64,000 nt of DNA from Blastocatellia bacterium (lineage in GTDB: Bacteria; Acidobacteriota; Blastocatellia; HR10; J050): contig JANWZE010000056.1 in the NCBI GenBank assembly GCA_025054955.1, forward strand, positions 26,200-90,199, read 5' to 3'. How positions within the stretch are numbered: the stretch's first letter is position 1; every line of letters starts with the position of its first letter. Under the pieces are notes generated by a model. That model was not told the origin of the DNA. It saw only the letters and a list, made by a program, of their open reading frames with translations, and searched no databases. Position numbers and translations under genes: made by a program. Of this stretch, positions 53,281 to 64,000 are shown piece by piece.

Positions 53281-54018
53281 GTGAAATCAGAATTACAGAA
53301 ACTGATTGCCTTACAGGAACTCGACATAAAAATCAGACAAGTTGAACGAGAAATTGCCAACCTACCAAGCAAGAAAGCCGAGATCGAAAATCAATTCAAC
53401 GCTATCGCCACCGATTATCTTGACAAGAAAAACCGCTACGAAACGACGCTGCAAGAACGCCGCCAGGCCGAATTAAAACTGAAAGAACTGGAAGACAAGC
53501 TGGACAAGTACAAGCAGGATTTGATGCGCGTCAAAAATGAGCGGGAGTATGTGAGCGTCCTGCGCGAAATTGACGTGACCAAGAAGGCAGCCAGCGCCCT
53601 AGAAACGCAAATCTTGGAAAAAATCGAACAACTGGAACAACTGGAGAAAGAGCTCGACGTATTGAAGCCGGACATCGAGATAAAGCGCCGCGAGTTCGAT
53701 GCCAAGATCGAAGAATGTGTCAAGCAAATCGAGAAGCTCAAAGTTGACCTTTGCACATGGCAGCAGCAACGGCAGGAATTGGTCGCCACCGTGCCACCGG
53801 ACATTCTGAATCGTTACAACCGACTCGCTCAATTACGCGATGGCCTCGCACTAGCCGAAGTCCGTGATGGGTCATGCACAGCCTGTTTTATGACGGTTCG
53901 CCCGCAGGCTTACGCAGATGTTCGCCGAGGCGATATGCTGATTAACTGCGATAATTGTGGACGTATTTTGTACTACAAACATCCTGCTCCAATGCAGGAG
54001 TCGCGGTCAGCCGGTTGA
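53281..54018 (+). CDS. Coiled-coil protein with C4-type zinc ribbon
   Basis: 245 residues starting at GTG 53281, with GGAGGA 7 nt upstream; codons from 53254 lie before the ribosome site. Residues 1-190 are a long antiparallel coiled coil (LQELDIKIRQVEREIANLPS, VKNEREYVSVLREIDVTKKA). The C-terminus is a zinc ribbon with CTACFMTV and CDNCGRILYY. This architecture is a widespread bacterial family (zf-RING_7/DUF164 type) proposed to bind nucleic acid. It precedes deoB by about 40 bp. Confidence 0.9.
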   Translation: MKSELQKLIALQELDIKIRQVEREIANLPSKKAEIENQFNAIATDYLDKKNRYETTLQERRQAELKLKELEDKLDKYKQDLMRVKNEREYVSVLREIDVTKKAASALETQILEKIEQLEQLEKELDVLKPDIEIKRREFDAKIEECVKQIEKLKVDLCTWQQQRQELVATVPPDILNRYNRLAQLRDGLALAEVRDGSCTACFMTVRPQAYADVRRGDMLINCDNCGRILYYKHPAPMQESRSAG

Positions 54019-54057
54019 TGTCTCGGCATCGAGTGGGTTACCTCGTGGAGCATTCGT

Positions 54058-55242
54058 ATGCCTCAAGGGAAAAAGTTCAATCGCGTTGTCCTCATGGTGC
54101 TGGACAGCGTCGGTATCGGCCAGATGCCGGATGCCGGCGAGTATGGTGATGAAGGCAGCGATACGCTGGGTCATTTATTTGAGTACCGCCCCGTAGAGGT
54201 TCCCAATCTGCGCCGCTATGGACTGGGCAACATCCGACCGATGAAACTTCCACCGGCTGCACAGCCCGAAGGCGCCTTCGGACGTGCGGCCATCGCCTCC
54301 CGTGGTAAAGATACAACGACGGGTCATTGGGAGATGGCCGGCCTGCTCACCGAGGTTCCGTTCCCGACGTATCCTCACGGCTTCCCTGATGAAGTTGTCA
54401 AACCGTTTGAAGAAGCGATTGGCAGAAGCGTACTGGGCAACTATCCGGCATCAGGCACGGAGATCATCGAGCAGTTAGGCCAGGAACACATGCGCACGGG
54501 TCGGCCGATTCTGTACACCTCAGCCGATAGCGTATTCCAGGTGGCCGCGCATGAGGACGTCATCCCCGTTGAAGAACTCTATCGCATCTGTGAAATCGCC
54601 CGCCGGCTGCTGACCGGCAAGCACCGCGTCGGGCGCGTCATCGCCCGGCCATTCATCGGTCAACCAGGCCACTTCAAACGAACCGAGCGCCGGCGCGATT
54701 ATGCGATTGAGCCTCCCGGCGCCACCATGCTTGATCTGCTCAAAGAAGCCGGCTATCAAACTATCAGTGTCGGCAAAATTGGCTCTATCTTTTGCCATCG
54801 AGGCTTCACGCAAGAAATTCCCGCCGGCAATAACATGGCGTCCGTGGATGGCACGCTGCGGGCATTGCGCGAGACCGCTTCGGATGGCCGTGGCTTGATT
54901 TTTGTCAATCTGGTTGATTTTGACATGCTCTACGGCCATCGCAATGACCCAGAAGGGTACGCCCGCGCGCTGGAAGCATTTGACGCGCGGCTGCCGGAAA
55001 TTGAAGCTCACCTCAAAGACGACGACCTGTTGATGCTCACAGCGGATCATGGCTGCGACCCGCTTACACCTTCAACCGATCACTCACGTGAATATGTGCC
55101 GATCCTTGCCTATGGTCGCCGTGTTACGCCCGGTGTTGATTTGGGCATTCGTTCAAGTTTAGCCGACCTCGGTCAAACCATTGCTGAGAACTTCGGCCTG
55201 CGCCTGTCGCAGGGGCAGAGCTTCCTCGACGTAATCGCTTAG
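54058..55242 (+). CDS. deoB: Phosphopentomutase
   Basis: Interconverts (deoxy)ribose 1- and 5-phosphates in nucleoside salvage. 394 residues of the alkaline-phosphatase superfamily, usual length. GGAG 7 nt before the ATG. Motifs: [17 protein letters not shown] (metal Asp), [13 protein letters not shown] (phosphothreonine region), [24 protein letters not shown] and [19 protein letters not shown] (metal Asp/His). The last codons and stop are duplicated 70 bp downstream. Confidence 0.97.
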   Translation: MPQGKKFNRVVLMVLDSVGIGQMPDAGEYGDEGSDTLGHLFEYRPVEVPNLRRYGLGNIRPMKLPPAAQPEGAFGRAAIASRGKDTTTGHWEMAGLLTEVPFPTYPHGFPDEVVKPFEEAIGRSVLGNYPASGTEIIEQLGQEHMRTGRPILYTSADSVFQVAAHEDVIPVEELYRICEIARRLLTGKHRVGRVIARPFIGQPGHFKRTERRRDYAIEPPGATMLDLLKEAGYQTISVGKIGSIFCHRGFTQEIPAGNNMASVDGTLRALRETASDGRGLIFVNLVDFDMLYGHRNDPEGYARALEAFDARLPEIEAHLKDDDLLMLTADHGCDPLTPSTDHSREYVPILAYGRRVTPGVDLGIRSSLADLGQTIAENFGLRLSQGQSFLDVIA

Positions 55243-55312
55243 CATACAGAAGCAGGGACACGACACGCCCAGCTCTAAGCAGCTCGAGAGTTTCCTCGAC
55301 TTACTCGATTAA
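55217..55312. repeat. 26-bp direct repeat pair at the deoB stop, 70-bp period
   Basis: AGAG.TTCCTCGAC.TA.TCG.TTA at 55217-55242 (the deoB 3' end and stop) and 55287-55312, 21 of 26 matching; an extra GCAG also matches 8 bp upstream at the same offset. The sequence between is unrelated. Confidence 0.75.
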
Positions 55313-55502
55313 GAGCGACTTCAATTGCCTTTAGCCTGGTGGCCCAGCATCCTGCGAGCTCATGCACGCTGCGTGCGCCATTGGTATCTACACATCTCTA
55401 GCCCCGTCAGTCGCTATTGAATTGTCAACGCGAGCATACGCCAAGAGACGCCCCGACAACCGAGCGCCGCTGCCGCACCATACGCCAATGCGCAGCCGGC
55501 CG

Positions 55503-55606
55503 CGGTTTTTGGCGTGCGGTGACGTGTCACCGCTTTCAAACGCTGCAACATCTCGCAGCACTCCAAAGGGAGATGGACGCTCACTCAGAGGCTTCACGTC
55601 TGGCTA
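55503..55606. repeat. Composite B-D repeat, inverted partial copy
   Basis: Module B hairpin GCGGTGAC/GTCACCGC and GCTGCAACATCTCGCAGC (55503-55570), joined to module D ending CACGTCTGGCTA (55595-55606), in reverse orientation to 40927-41147. The same D-then-B order shows they form one element family. The remainder of 55243-55959 contains a fragment resembling the 42484 MITE (from 55312) and no gene. Confidence 0.75.
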
Positions 55607-55959
55607 CCCTTGTGTGCGCGGCTGCCACCCGCGAAGCAACAAATTCATTTGCCATAACGTGACTAAATGCCGAGTGAAGGTTGCACATTCCCGCTTCAGT
55701 TAGTTTAGGTCTCGCCATGCTTTTGGCTTCACAAACGTGGTCTTTTTCTCCACGGTTTAGATCAGACGAGCGAATTGTTCAACAAGCCTGGTTCCCTGCT
55801 CATGAAGGCAGGCACTCAGCCGCTTGTCAACATGGGCATAGGTCCGCGCCGTGCTTTTCGCGCTGCCAATGGCGGCATTCCCTTGACAGCCAACGGAAAA
55901 CATATCATCTTGCTCGCTCAGCAGACTCAATTGATAAAAACCATCGAGGAGGCTTGTCT

Positions 55960-59247
<3,288 letters not shown>

Positions 59248-59300
59248 GATGATCCATGGCGTCAATGAACCACGAAGCATCATTCGTGGAGATTGGTGCC

Positions 59301-60320
59301 ATGCATGGCTCGTTGTCCATGTTCAGCGAAGCAACGCTCATCGCACAGATCGCCGCGCTCGCCGAGCGTTCGGCTGAAGACGTGATCCTCGGCATCGGGG
59401 ATGATGCGGCCATCATTCGCAAAAATGAGCAGCAATGGTGGCTGCTCTCGATTGACTCGCAGATCGAGAACATTCACTTTCAGCGTCACTACACGCCGCC
59501 GCGGATGCTTGGGCACAAGGCGCTGGCTGTCAATTTGAGTGACATCGCAGCAATGGGCGGCACGCCGCGATTCGCGTTGCTCTCATTGAGTCTGCCCAAG
59601 GATACCGAGCCGTCGCTTGTCGAGGAACTGCTGGCCGGAATGTTGGCGCTGGCTGATCAACATGCGACCACGCTTGTTGGCGGCGACATTACTGCTTCAC
59701 TGAGCGGTCTGACGCTCACGTTGACCATCATTGGCGAATGCGCAGCGGGACGTGCGTTGCGCCGCGCGGGAGCGCGGCCGGGCGACTGGATTTTTGTCAC
59801 CGGCAGACTGGGGCTGGCTGCAATAGGACTTCGCTTGCTGCAACACGGCTACCGTTTTGCGCCTGAATTGCCGGCTCATCTGCAACAGCCGATTCTGGCT
59901 CACCTTCAGCCGACGCCTCGCTTGGAGGTTGGCCGCGCTCTTGCCGAGCGCCAACTGGCCACGGCGCTCATTGACATCAGCGATGGGCTTTCAACAGACC
60001 TGCATCATATCTGCCAAGCCAGCGGCGTGGGCGCTGTCATTCATGCAGCCGACCTGCCAATCGTGAAAGAATTGCCGCAGGAGGCTCACCTGACAGCGCT
60101 GGACGCAGCATTGAACGGCGGCGAAGATTATGAACTCTTGTTCACGGTGGCGCCGGAAGATGTCGGGCAGATTGAATCACTGCGAGCGCAACTCGGCGAC
60201 TTGCCAATCACCATGATTGGCGAGATCACCAACGAGCCAGGCCGCGTGTCGTTAGAGCAAGCGGGAACATTGACCCCGCTGCTGCCACGCGGACACGATC
60301 ATCTTCGACGGGAAGGATGA
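59301..60320 (+). CDS. thiL: Thiamine-monophosphate kinase
   Basis: Makes thiamine diphosphate from thiamine phosphate and ATP. About 339 residues; ATG 59301 (GGAG 9 nt upstream) is preferred, with 59256 and 59319 as alternatives. Motifs: ILGIGDDAAIIR, LAVNLSDIAAMGGTPRFALL, LVGGDITAS, GLAAIGLRLL, DISDGLSTDLHHI and NGGEDYELLFTV. The stop overlaps the mobA start by ATGA. Confidence 0.95.
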   Translation: MHGSLSMFSEATLIAQIAALAERSAEDVILGIGDDAAIIRKNEQQWWLLSIDSQIENIHFQRHYTPPRMLGHKALAVNLSDIAAMGGTPRFALLSLSLPKDTEPSLVEELLAGMLALADQHATTLVGGDITASLSGLTLTLTIIGECAAGRALRRAGARPGDWIFVTGRLGLAAIGLRLLQHGYRFAPELPAHLQQPILAHLQPTPRLEVGRALAERQLATALIDISDGLSTDLHHICQASGVGAVIHAADLPIVKELPQEAHLTALDAALNGGEDYELLFTVAPEDVGQIESLRAQLGDLPITMIGEITNEPGRVSLEQAGTLTPLLPRGHDHLRREG

Positions 60321-60931
60321 AAGACGATTCATTCACTCACACGCTATCACTCAGCGTATTCATTCAAGCCGGCGGTCACAGCTCGCGGATGGGCTGCAAC
60401 AAAGCGTTGCTGCCGCTGGGCAGCCAGACGTGTATCGAACGGGTGCTGGCCGTCGCTATGCAAATTTCCCCTTCGGTTACCATTGTGGCCAACGATGCAA
60501 ATTCCTACCGGTTCTTGAACTGCCCGCTGATTTCGGACACGTATCGTGGGATTGGCCCGCTGGGCGGAATTCATGCAGCCCTGCAACACTGCCAGGCCGA
60601 CTGGGCGTTGATCCTCGGCTGCGACCTTCCATTTCTCACAGCGCCACTGCTCCGTTATTTGATCGCTCAGGCCAATGACTTTGACGCGATTGTGCCCCGC
60701 AGCGAAGATGGACGACTTCAACCATTGTGCGCGCTCTACGCGCGACGTTGCTTGAGTGAGGTGATCCGTTTGATTGAATCAAAGGAATTGGCGCCGCGCG
60801 CGCTGTTTCCTCGTGTGCGGACGCGCGTGGTCCAGTGGCGTGAACTCAGTTCCCTGCCCGGCGCCCAGTGGTTCTTCTTCGACATGAACACGCCGGACAG
60901 TTATGAACGCGCCAAAGCCTTATGTCAGTGA
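60317..60931 (+). CDS. mobA: Molybdenum cofactor guanylyltransferase
   Basis: Attaches GMP to molybdopterin. 204 residues of the nucleotidyltransferase A fold: IQAGGHSSRMGCNKALLPLG (GTP site), DTYRGIGPLGGIHAALQH, LILGCDLPFLTAPLL (metal Asp) and RSEDGRLQPLCALY. It overlaps thiL by 4 bp, so the two are translationally coupled. The last codons (SYERAKAL) are duplicated 70 bp downstream. Works in the same pathway as moaB. Confidence 0.92.
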   Translation: MKDDSFTHTLSLSVFIQAGGHSSRMGCNKALLPLGSQTCIERVLAVAMQISPSVTIVANDANSYRFLNCPLISDTYRGIGPLGGIHAALQHCQADWALILGCDLPFLTAPLLRYLIAQANDFDAIVPRSEDGRLQPLCALYARRCLSEVIRLIESKELAPRALFPRVRTRVVQWRELSSLPGAQWFFFDMNTPDSYERAKALCQ

Positions 60932-60993
60932 ATCTGTCAGGTCCCCCATAGGGCTGGTTCATGCCGAAAGCTATGAACGCGCCAAAGCGTTAT
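60899..60993. repeat. 25-bp direct repeat pair at the mobA end, 70-bp period
   Basis: AG.TATGAACGCGCCAAAGC and onward at 60899-60923 (coding) and 60969-60993 (beyond the stop), 23 of 25 identical. The 45 bp between is unrelated. Confidence 0.9.
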
Positions 60994-61086
60994 ACCGGTT
61001 GCAGCGGGAAAGACCACGTTTTATATTGTGCGCTCAGCAAGGAATCGTCCCTATGCTAGGGCACGCCACGAAGAATGCAAATGGAG

Positions 61087-61106
61087 CACAGGCGGGAATG
61101 CCTGTG
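61087..61106. repeat. Single CACAGGCG REP hairpin
   Basis: CACAGGCG-GGAA-TGCCTGTG, a member (opposite orientation, one arm mismatch) of the REP family at 29000-29283, followed by CCACATTCTTAAGGGAGCACG leading to the sulfotransferase start. The upstream CACGCCACGAAG also matches the repeat flank. Confidence 0.75.
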
Positions 61107-61127
61107 CCACATTCTTAAGGGAGCACG

Positions 61128-61703
61128 ATGATGGATCGCAATACGGTTGTAGTCGTATCAGGGCTGCCTCGCTCAGGCACATCCATGATGATGAAGATGT
61201 TGGAAGCGGGCGGACTGGAGCCGCTCACCGATCATATCCGCACGCCCGATGAAGACAATCCCAAAGGCTATTACGAATTTGAGCGGGTGAAGAAATTGCC
61301 CGACGATACAGCGTGGCTCGAAGAGGCCCGCGGGCGTGTGGTGAAGGTGATTTCGCGTCTCCTGTTGCATCTGCCGCCGACCTACACTTACAAGGTCATC
61401 TTCATGCGTCGCAAGATGGAAGAAATTCTCGCGTCACAAACGCAGATGCTGATTCGACGTGGCAAGCCAACCGACACGGTTAGTGATGAGAAAATGGCAG
61501 CCCTCTTCCATAAGCATCTGCTGGACGTTGAGGCCTGGATTAAAACACAACCCAACATGGATGTGTTGTACGTCAGTTATAATGAGCTGCTCGACGCCCC
61601 CAACGATCATGTCGCTCGGATCAACGAATTTCTCGGCGGCACTCTCAATGTGGAAAAGATGAGCACCGTGATAGACCATACGTTGCATCGGCAGCGACGA
61701 TAG
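61128..61703 (+). CDS. Sulfotransferase family protein
   Basis: 191-residue cytoplasmic protein. GGGAGC precedes the ATG. The N-terminal P-loop GLPRSGTSMMMKMLEAGG is the 5'-phosphosulfate site of PAPS-dependent sulfotransferases. IFMRRKMEEILASQ resembles the 3'-phosphate site, and DENPKG-type DEDNPKGYYEFERV follows the P-loop. Short sulfotransferases of this length form a recognised family, so the protein looks complete. Acceptor unknown; a glycosyltransferase remnant nearby suggests a former polysaccharide locus. Confidence 0.85.
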   Translation: MMDRNTVVVVSGLPRSGTSMMMKMLEAGGLEPLTDHIRTPDEDNPKGYYEFERVKKLPDDTAWLEEARGRVVKVISRLLLHLPPTYTYKVIFMRRKMEEILASQTQMLIRRGKPTDTVSDEKMAALFHKHLLDVEAWIKTQPNMDVLYVSYNELLDAPNDHVARINEFLGGTLNVEKMSTVIDHTLHRQRR

Positions 61704-61956
61704 TGTTGCTTATCATTGAAAGCATGCCGTGCGAGTGCTGTTATCAATCGCAGGATCGCGCCTGCGCCATTAAAGCCCCATCAGCTCATTTGAGTAGTGT
61801 TTGTGTAAAACGTGGGTGATAGAAAATGATCACGGTGTTGTTCGAGTCTGAGCAGAACAAACGGGAAGAATGTGAGCATCAGGTGTATTTTTTCATAGCT
61901 CGGCCTGCTCATAGCAGATGAGAGCCCGGAAATCATCGAACTGGGGAAACGCTTTG

Positions 61957-62274
61957 ATGAAGGTCAAGTTCATCGTAGAGCTCAAGAGACTCAGCCGTAT
62001 CACCTCTGCGGTTTTAGGCACACAGATGCTTGGTTGGATTGCAACATATATCCCAGCATTGATCGAACAGTTGGAGAGATTGGGCGTGTCGGTCAGAGTT
62101 GACGATGCGGATAATGGAGCGTTTGATCTAATTCATATTCACATTCCAGGCTCCACAGCGAAAAAAGTCATGAGCACCAGAATCAAGCCAATCATCTTCC
62201 ACGCACACGGGTGGCGTTTTGAACCGAGCGAGCTGCGGCAGCAACGGCGGCGGCAGCCGCGCACTAGAGAATAG
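61957..62274 (+). pseudogene. Truncated group 1/GT4-type glycosyltransferase
   Basis: About 105 codons from ATG 61957. The N-terminal sequence reads like the first Rossmann half of a GT4 glycosyltransferase (LGTQMLGWIATYIPALIEQL, FDLIHIHIPGSTAKK, KPIIFHAHG). After that it turns into a low-complexity Gln/Arg tail, and the stop codon lies in the left terminal repeat of a MITE-like element (62272-62457). The donor/acceptor domains and about 250 residues are missing. Probably non-functional. Confidence 0.6.
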
Positions 62275-62457
62275 CCAGACGTGAAACATCTGGGTGAGCG
62301 TCATCCCCAATCCCTCGCGCCTTCAACAGCCGCCACCTGTTCCCTCATCAGCTCGTTCATGCTGTCCGGTCGCCGGCCACGCACGCGCACATTTCGGCGC
62401 GTCTCCAACGCGCCACGATTGTTTGGTCTGTTGTTCCAGACGTTGCACGGCTGGCTA
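62272..62457. mobile_element. 186-bp MITE-like element (module D with inverted ends)
   Basis: Left end TAGCCAGACGTGAAACATCT (62272 onward) and right end inverse CCAGACGTTGCACGGCTGGC (62436 onward) pair at 19 of 22 positions. The left part continues into the GAGCGTCAT.CCC..TC.CTCGCGCCTT sequence seen at 40948-40983. It sits exactly at the truncation of the glycosyltransferase. No coding capacity. Confidence 0.65.
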
Positions 62458-62550
62458 CCTTCTCTGAGGCCGCTTGCGCGGCCTCTGGAAGGTGATCCAC
62501 TATCATGACAATGTCACACAAATGTACACGGAAAACTAGAGGCTGTTGCT

Positions 62551-62643
62551 TGGGATGTTCTGCTCCTGCTTGCCGATTACGTTGCTCACTCCATCGGATG
62601 ACTGACTGGCATGAGTCATACCATGGGACGTTCTACTCCTGCT
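62551..62643. repeat. 20-bp direct repeat pair, 73-bp period
   Basis: TGGGATGTTCTGCTCCTGCT (62551-62570) and TGGGACGTTCTACTCCTGCT (62624-62643), two differences. It lies in the 506-bp gap before the LLM oxidoreductase, which otherwise has the MITE at 62272-62457 and no gene. Confidence 0.8.
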
Positions 62644-62780
62644 GCGTCCAGGTCATTTCACCAAACACGGCCTTTCTCTGAACTACTGGTCTTTTCCTTT
62701 GATCATTCTCCTTGACACTTTGCGGAATTGACGTCATGTTACACAGCCTCGTTCTGTTCAGGGACAATGGAGGATTTCTC

Positions 62781-63806
62781 ATGAGACTCGGATTGAATCT
62801 CGGTTACTGGAGCGCAGAGCCTTCAGATCATGTCACATTAGCCCGCGAAGCGGATCAACTCGGCTACCATTCTGTGTGGACGGCGGAAGCATGGGGGTCA
62901 GACGCAGTTACGACGCTGACGTGGTTGGCCGCCAAGACGGAGCGCATCAACGTTGGCACGGCCATCATGCAGATGCCAGCTCGCACGCCTGCTATGACAG
63001 CTATGACGGCGGCGACGCTCGATCATTTAAGCGGTGGCCGATTTCTGCTTGGCCTGGGCGTGTCCGGTCCACAAGTAGTTGAAGGATGGCATGGCGTGCC
63101 CTATGGTAAGCCGCTGGTGCGCACACGTGAGTATGTCGAGATTGTCAGAACGATTCTCAAGCGTGAGCAGCCGCTGGAGTATCACGGCGAGCATTACCAA
63201 ATTCCCGTCAAAGGTGGTACGGGATTGGGCAAACCGCTCAAGCTGCTGCTGCATCCGCGACGCGCTCAGATCCCGATTTATCTGGCAGCCGTCGGGCCAA
63301 AGAATGTTGCCCTGGCTGCCGAGATTGCTGATGGGTGGCTGCCGGTTTTCTTCTCGCCGCAGCGCGTGAATTTGTATCGCCAGTGGCTTGACGAAGGATT
63401 TGCCCGCAGAAGCGCAGCCGCGGCTGAGGCCAGCTTTGATATTGCGCCGACAGCATCGGTTGTTGTTGGCCAGGATGTCGCCGCCTGCCGCGCCAAGGTC
63501 AAGCCGCTGCTGGCGCTCTATATCGGCGGCATGGGCGCGCGCGGAAAGAATTTCTATAACGACATTGCCCGTCGTTACGGGTACGAAGAAGCGGCTGAGC
63601 GCATTCAAGAGCTCTACCTTACCGGTCGCCAACGAGAAGCTGTTGCCGCCGTACCCGACGCACTGGTTGATGAGGTCGCGCTGTGCGGCCCACGCGAGCG
63701 CATCGCTGATCAATTGGCAGCGTGGCGTGAGGCCGGCGTGACGACGCTTCTGTGTGGTACTGATGACGTCCAGACTTTGCGCATGATGGCCGAGTTGGTG
63801 TTATAA
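62781..63806 (+). CDS. LLM-class (luciferase-like) F420-dependent oxidoreductase
   Basis: 341 residues from ATG 62781 with GGAGG 7 nt upstream; codons from 62712 are excluded. Bacterial-luciferase-like TIM barrel: [86 protein letters not shown] and [25 protein letters not shown]. The pattern fits the F420-dependent subgroup rather than FMN monooxygenases, but the cofactor cannot be fixed from sequence. Substrate unknown. Confidence 0.88.
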   Translation: MRLGLNLGYWSAEPSDHVTLAREADQLGYHSVWTAEAWGSDAVTTLTWLAAKTERINVGTAIMQMPARTPAMTAMTAATLDHLSGGRFLLGLGVSGPQVVEGWHGVPYGKPLVRTREYVEIVRTILKREQPLEYHGEHYQIPVKGGTGLGKPLKLLLHPRRAQIPIYLAAVGPKNVALAAEIADGWLPVFFSPQRVNLYRQWLDEGFARRSAAAAEASFDIAPTASVVVGQDVAACRAKVKPLLALYIGGMGARGKNFYNDIARRYGYEEAAERIQELYLTGRQREAVAAVPDALVDEVALCGPRERIADQLAAWREAGVTTLLCGTDDVQTLRMMAELVL

Positions 63807-63826
63807 GCCCATCTCTTCGATGCATG

Positions 63827-63965
63827 CTTAGTAGGTGGACAACCGTTCTGGGACATTTTGGGGGACGGGATATTTTGGAGTGCGGTGACGCTCACCGCTT
63901 TCCGGCCAAAGCTGCAACACGTCGCAGCATTCCAACAACGCCACGAACTTTTGTCACGTTACTTT
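63827..63965. repeat. Module B intergenic repeat, inverted copy
   Basis: Reverse-complement of the 42587-42727 repeat, with the hairpin GCGGTGA-CGC-TCACCGC and the ACGTCGCAGC arm. Starts 21 bp after the LLM oxidoreductase stop. Confidence 0.9.
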
Positions 63966-64000
63966 GAAGGCTGACGTCCGGGGTGCGCTGCGGAAGAACA

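Noticed and set aside
55883..55908. TTGACA with TATCAT as promoter for the tricorn-like gene
   Set aside because: Both hexamers are good but the spacer is only 14 bp; too short for a standard sigma-70 promoter.

Overview
The window looks like chromosomal DNA of an Acidobacteriota member, most likely class Blastocatellia. This is inferred from gene content: two tandem Oar-like TonB-dependent receptors with a carboxypeptidase-regulatory N-terminus, an alternative complex III (Act) cluster, a tricorn-like S41 peptidase, M28 and S8 peptidases, a TPR-CHAT protein with its own sigma/anti-sigma pair, and an F420-type luciferase-like oxidoreductase. No rRNA or phylogenetic marker was compared.

Layout. 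1-4754: two paralogous outer-membrane receptors on the minus strand, the left one cut by the window edge, with a rho-independent terminator between them. 5200-11260: exported proteins (double-PDZ protein, M28 peptidase, alpha/beta hydrolase, YVTN propeller). 11571-11656: tRNA-Ser(UGA). 11903-18288: YtxH protein, coiled-coil membrane protein, ileS, lspA, lgt, ruvB. 18346-20322: a sensor protein whose receiver Asp and kinase His are both replaced. 20690-22210: vanadium-type haloperoxidase. 22416-28928: TPR-CHAT protease, zf-HC2 anti-sigma and sigma factor on the minus strand, facing a divergent S8 protease with a long Asn/Asp/Gly linker. 29462-35420: CapA, PepE-like peptidase, a four-gene operon (DUF4440, cupin, enoyl-CoA hydratase, YhhN), an unknown gene and moaB. 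35534-42358: polyprenyl glycosylphosphotransferase, class III aminotransferase, deacetylase-like protein, membrane protein and a YCF48-like lipoprotein. 42836-52282: respiratory block on the minus strand, actABCDEF followed by a cytochrome c, a peptidoglycan-binding-like protein and a TlpA-type thioredoxin; no terminal oxidase is in view. 53281-63806: zinc-ribbon coiled coil, deoB, tricorn-like peptidase, thiL-mobA, sulfotransferase, a truncated glycosyltransferase and an LLM oxidoreductase.

The intergenic DNA is rich in small palindromic or MITE-like repeats: GGAGTGCG hairpins, a CACAGGCG REP, a 69-bp AACCACGGATG palindrome, and composite D-B elements. One MITE-like element ends the truncated glycosyltransferase.

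The most unusual observation is a recurring geometry. At nine loci a locus-specific sequence of about 20-41 bp occurs twice, 70-74 bp apart, around unrelated DNA of similar length, usually at a gene end. One locus sits at the actC-actD junction and creates a 24-codon minicistron joined to both neighbours by ATGA overlaps. Repeat-spacer-repeat of this size is what ectopic Cas1-Cas2 spacer integration would leave. That explanation is an inference, and no cas gene or CRISPR array is present here.
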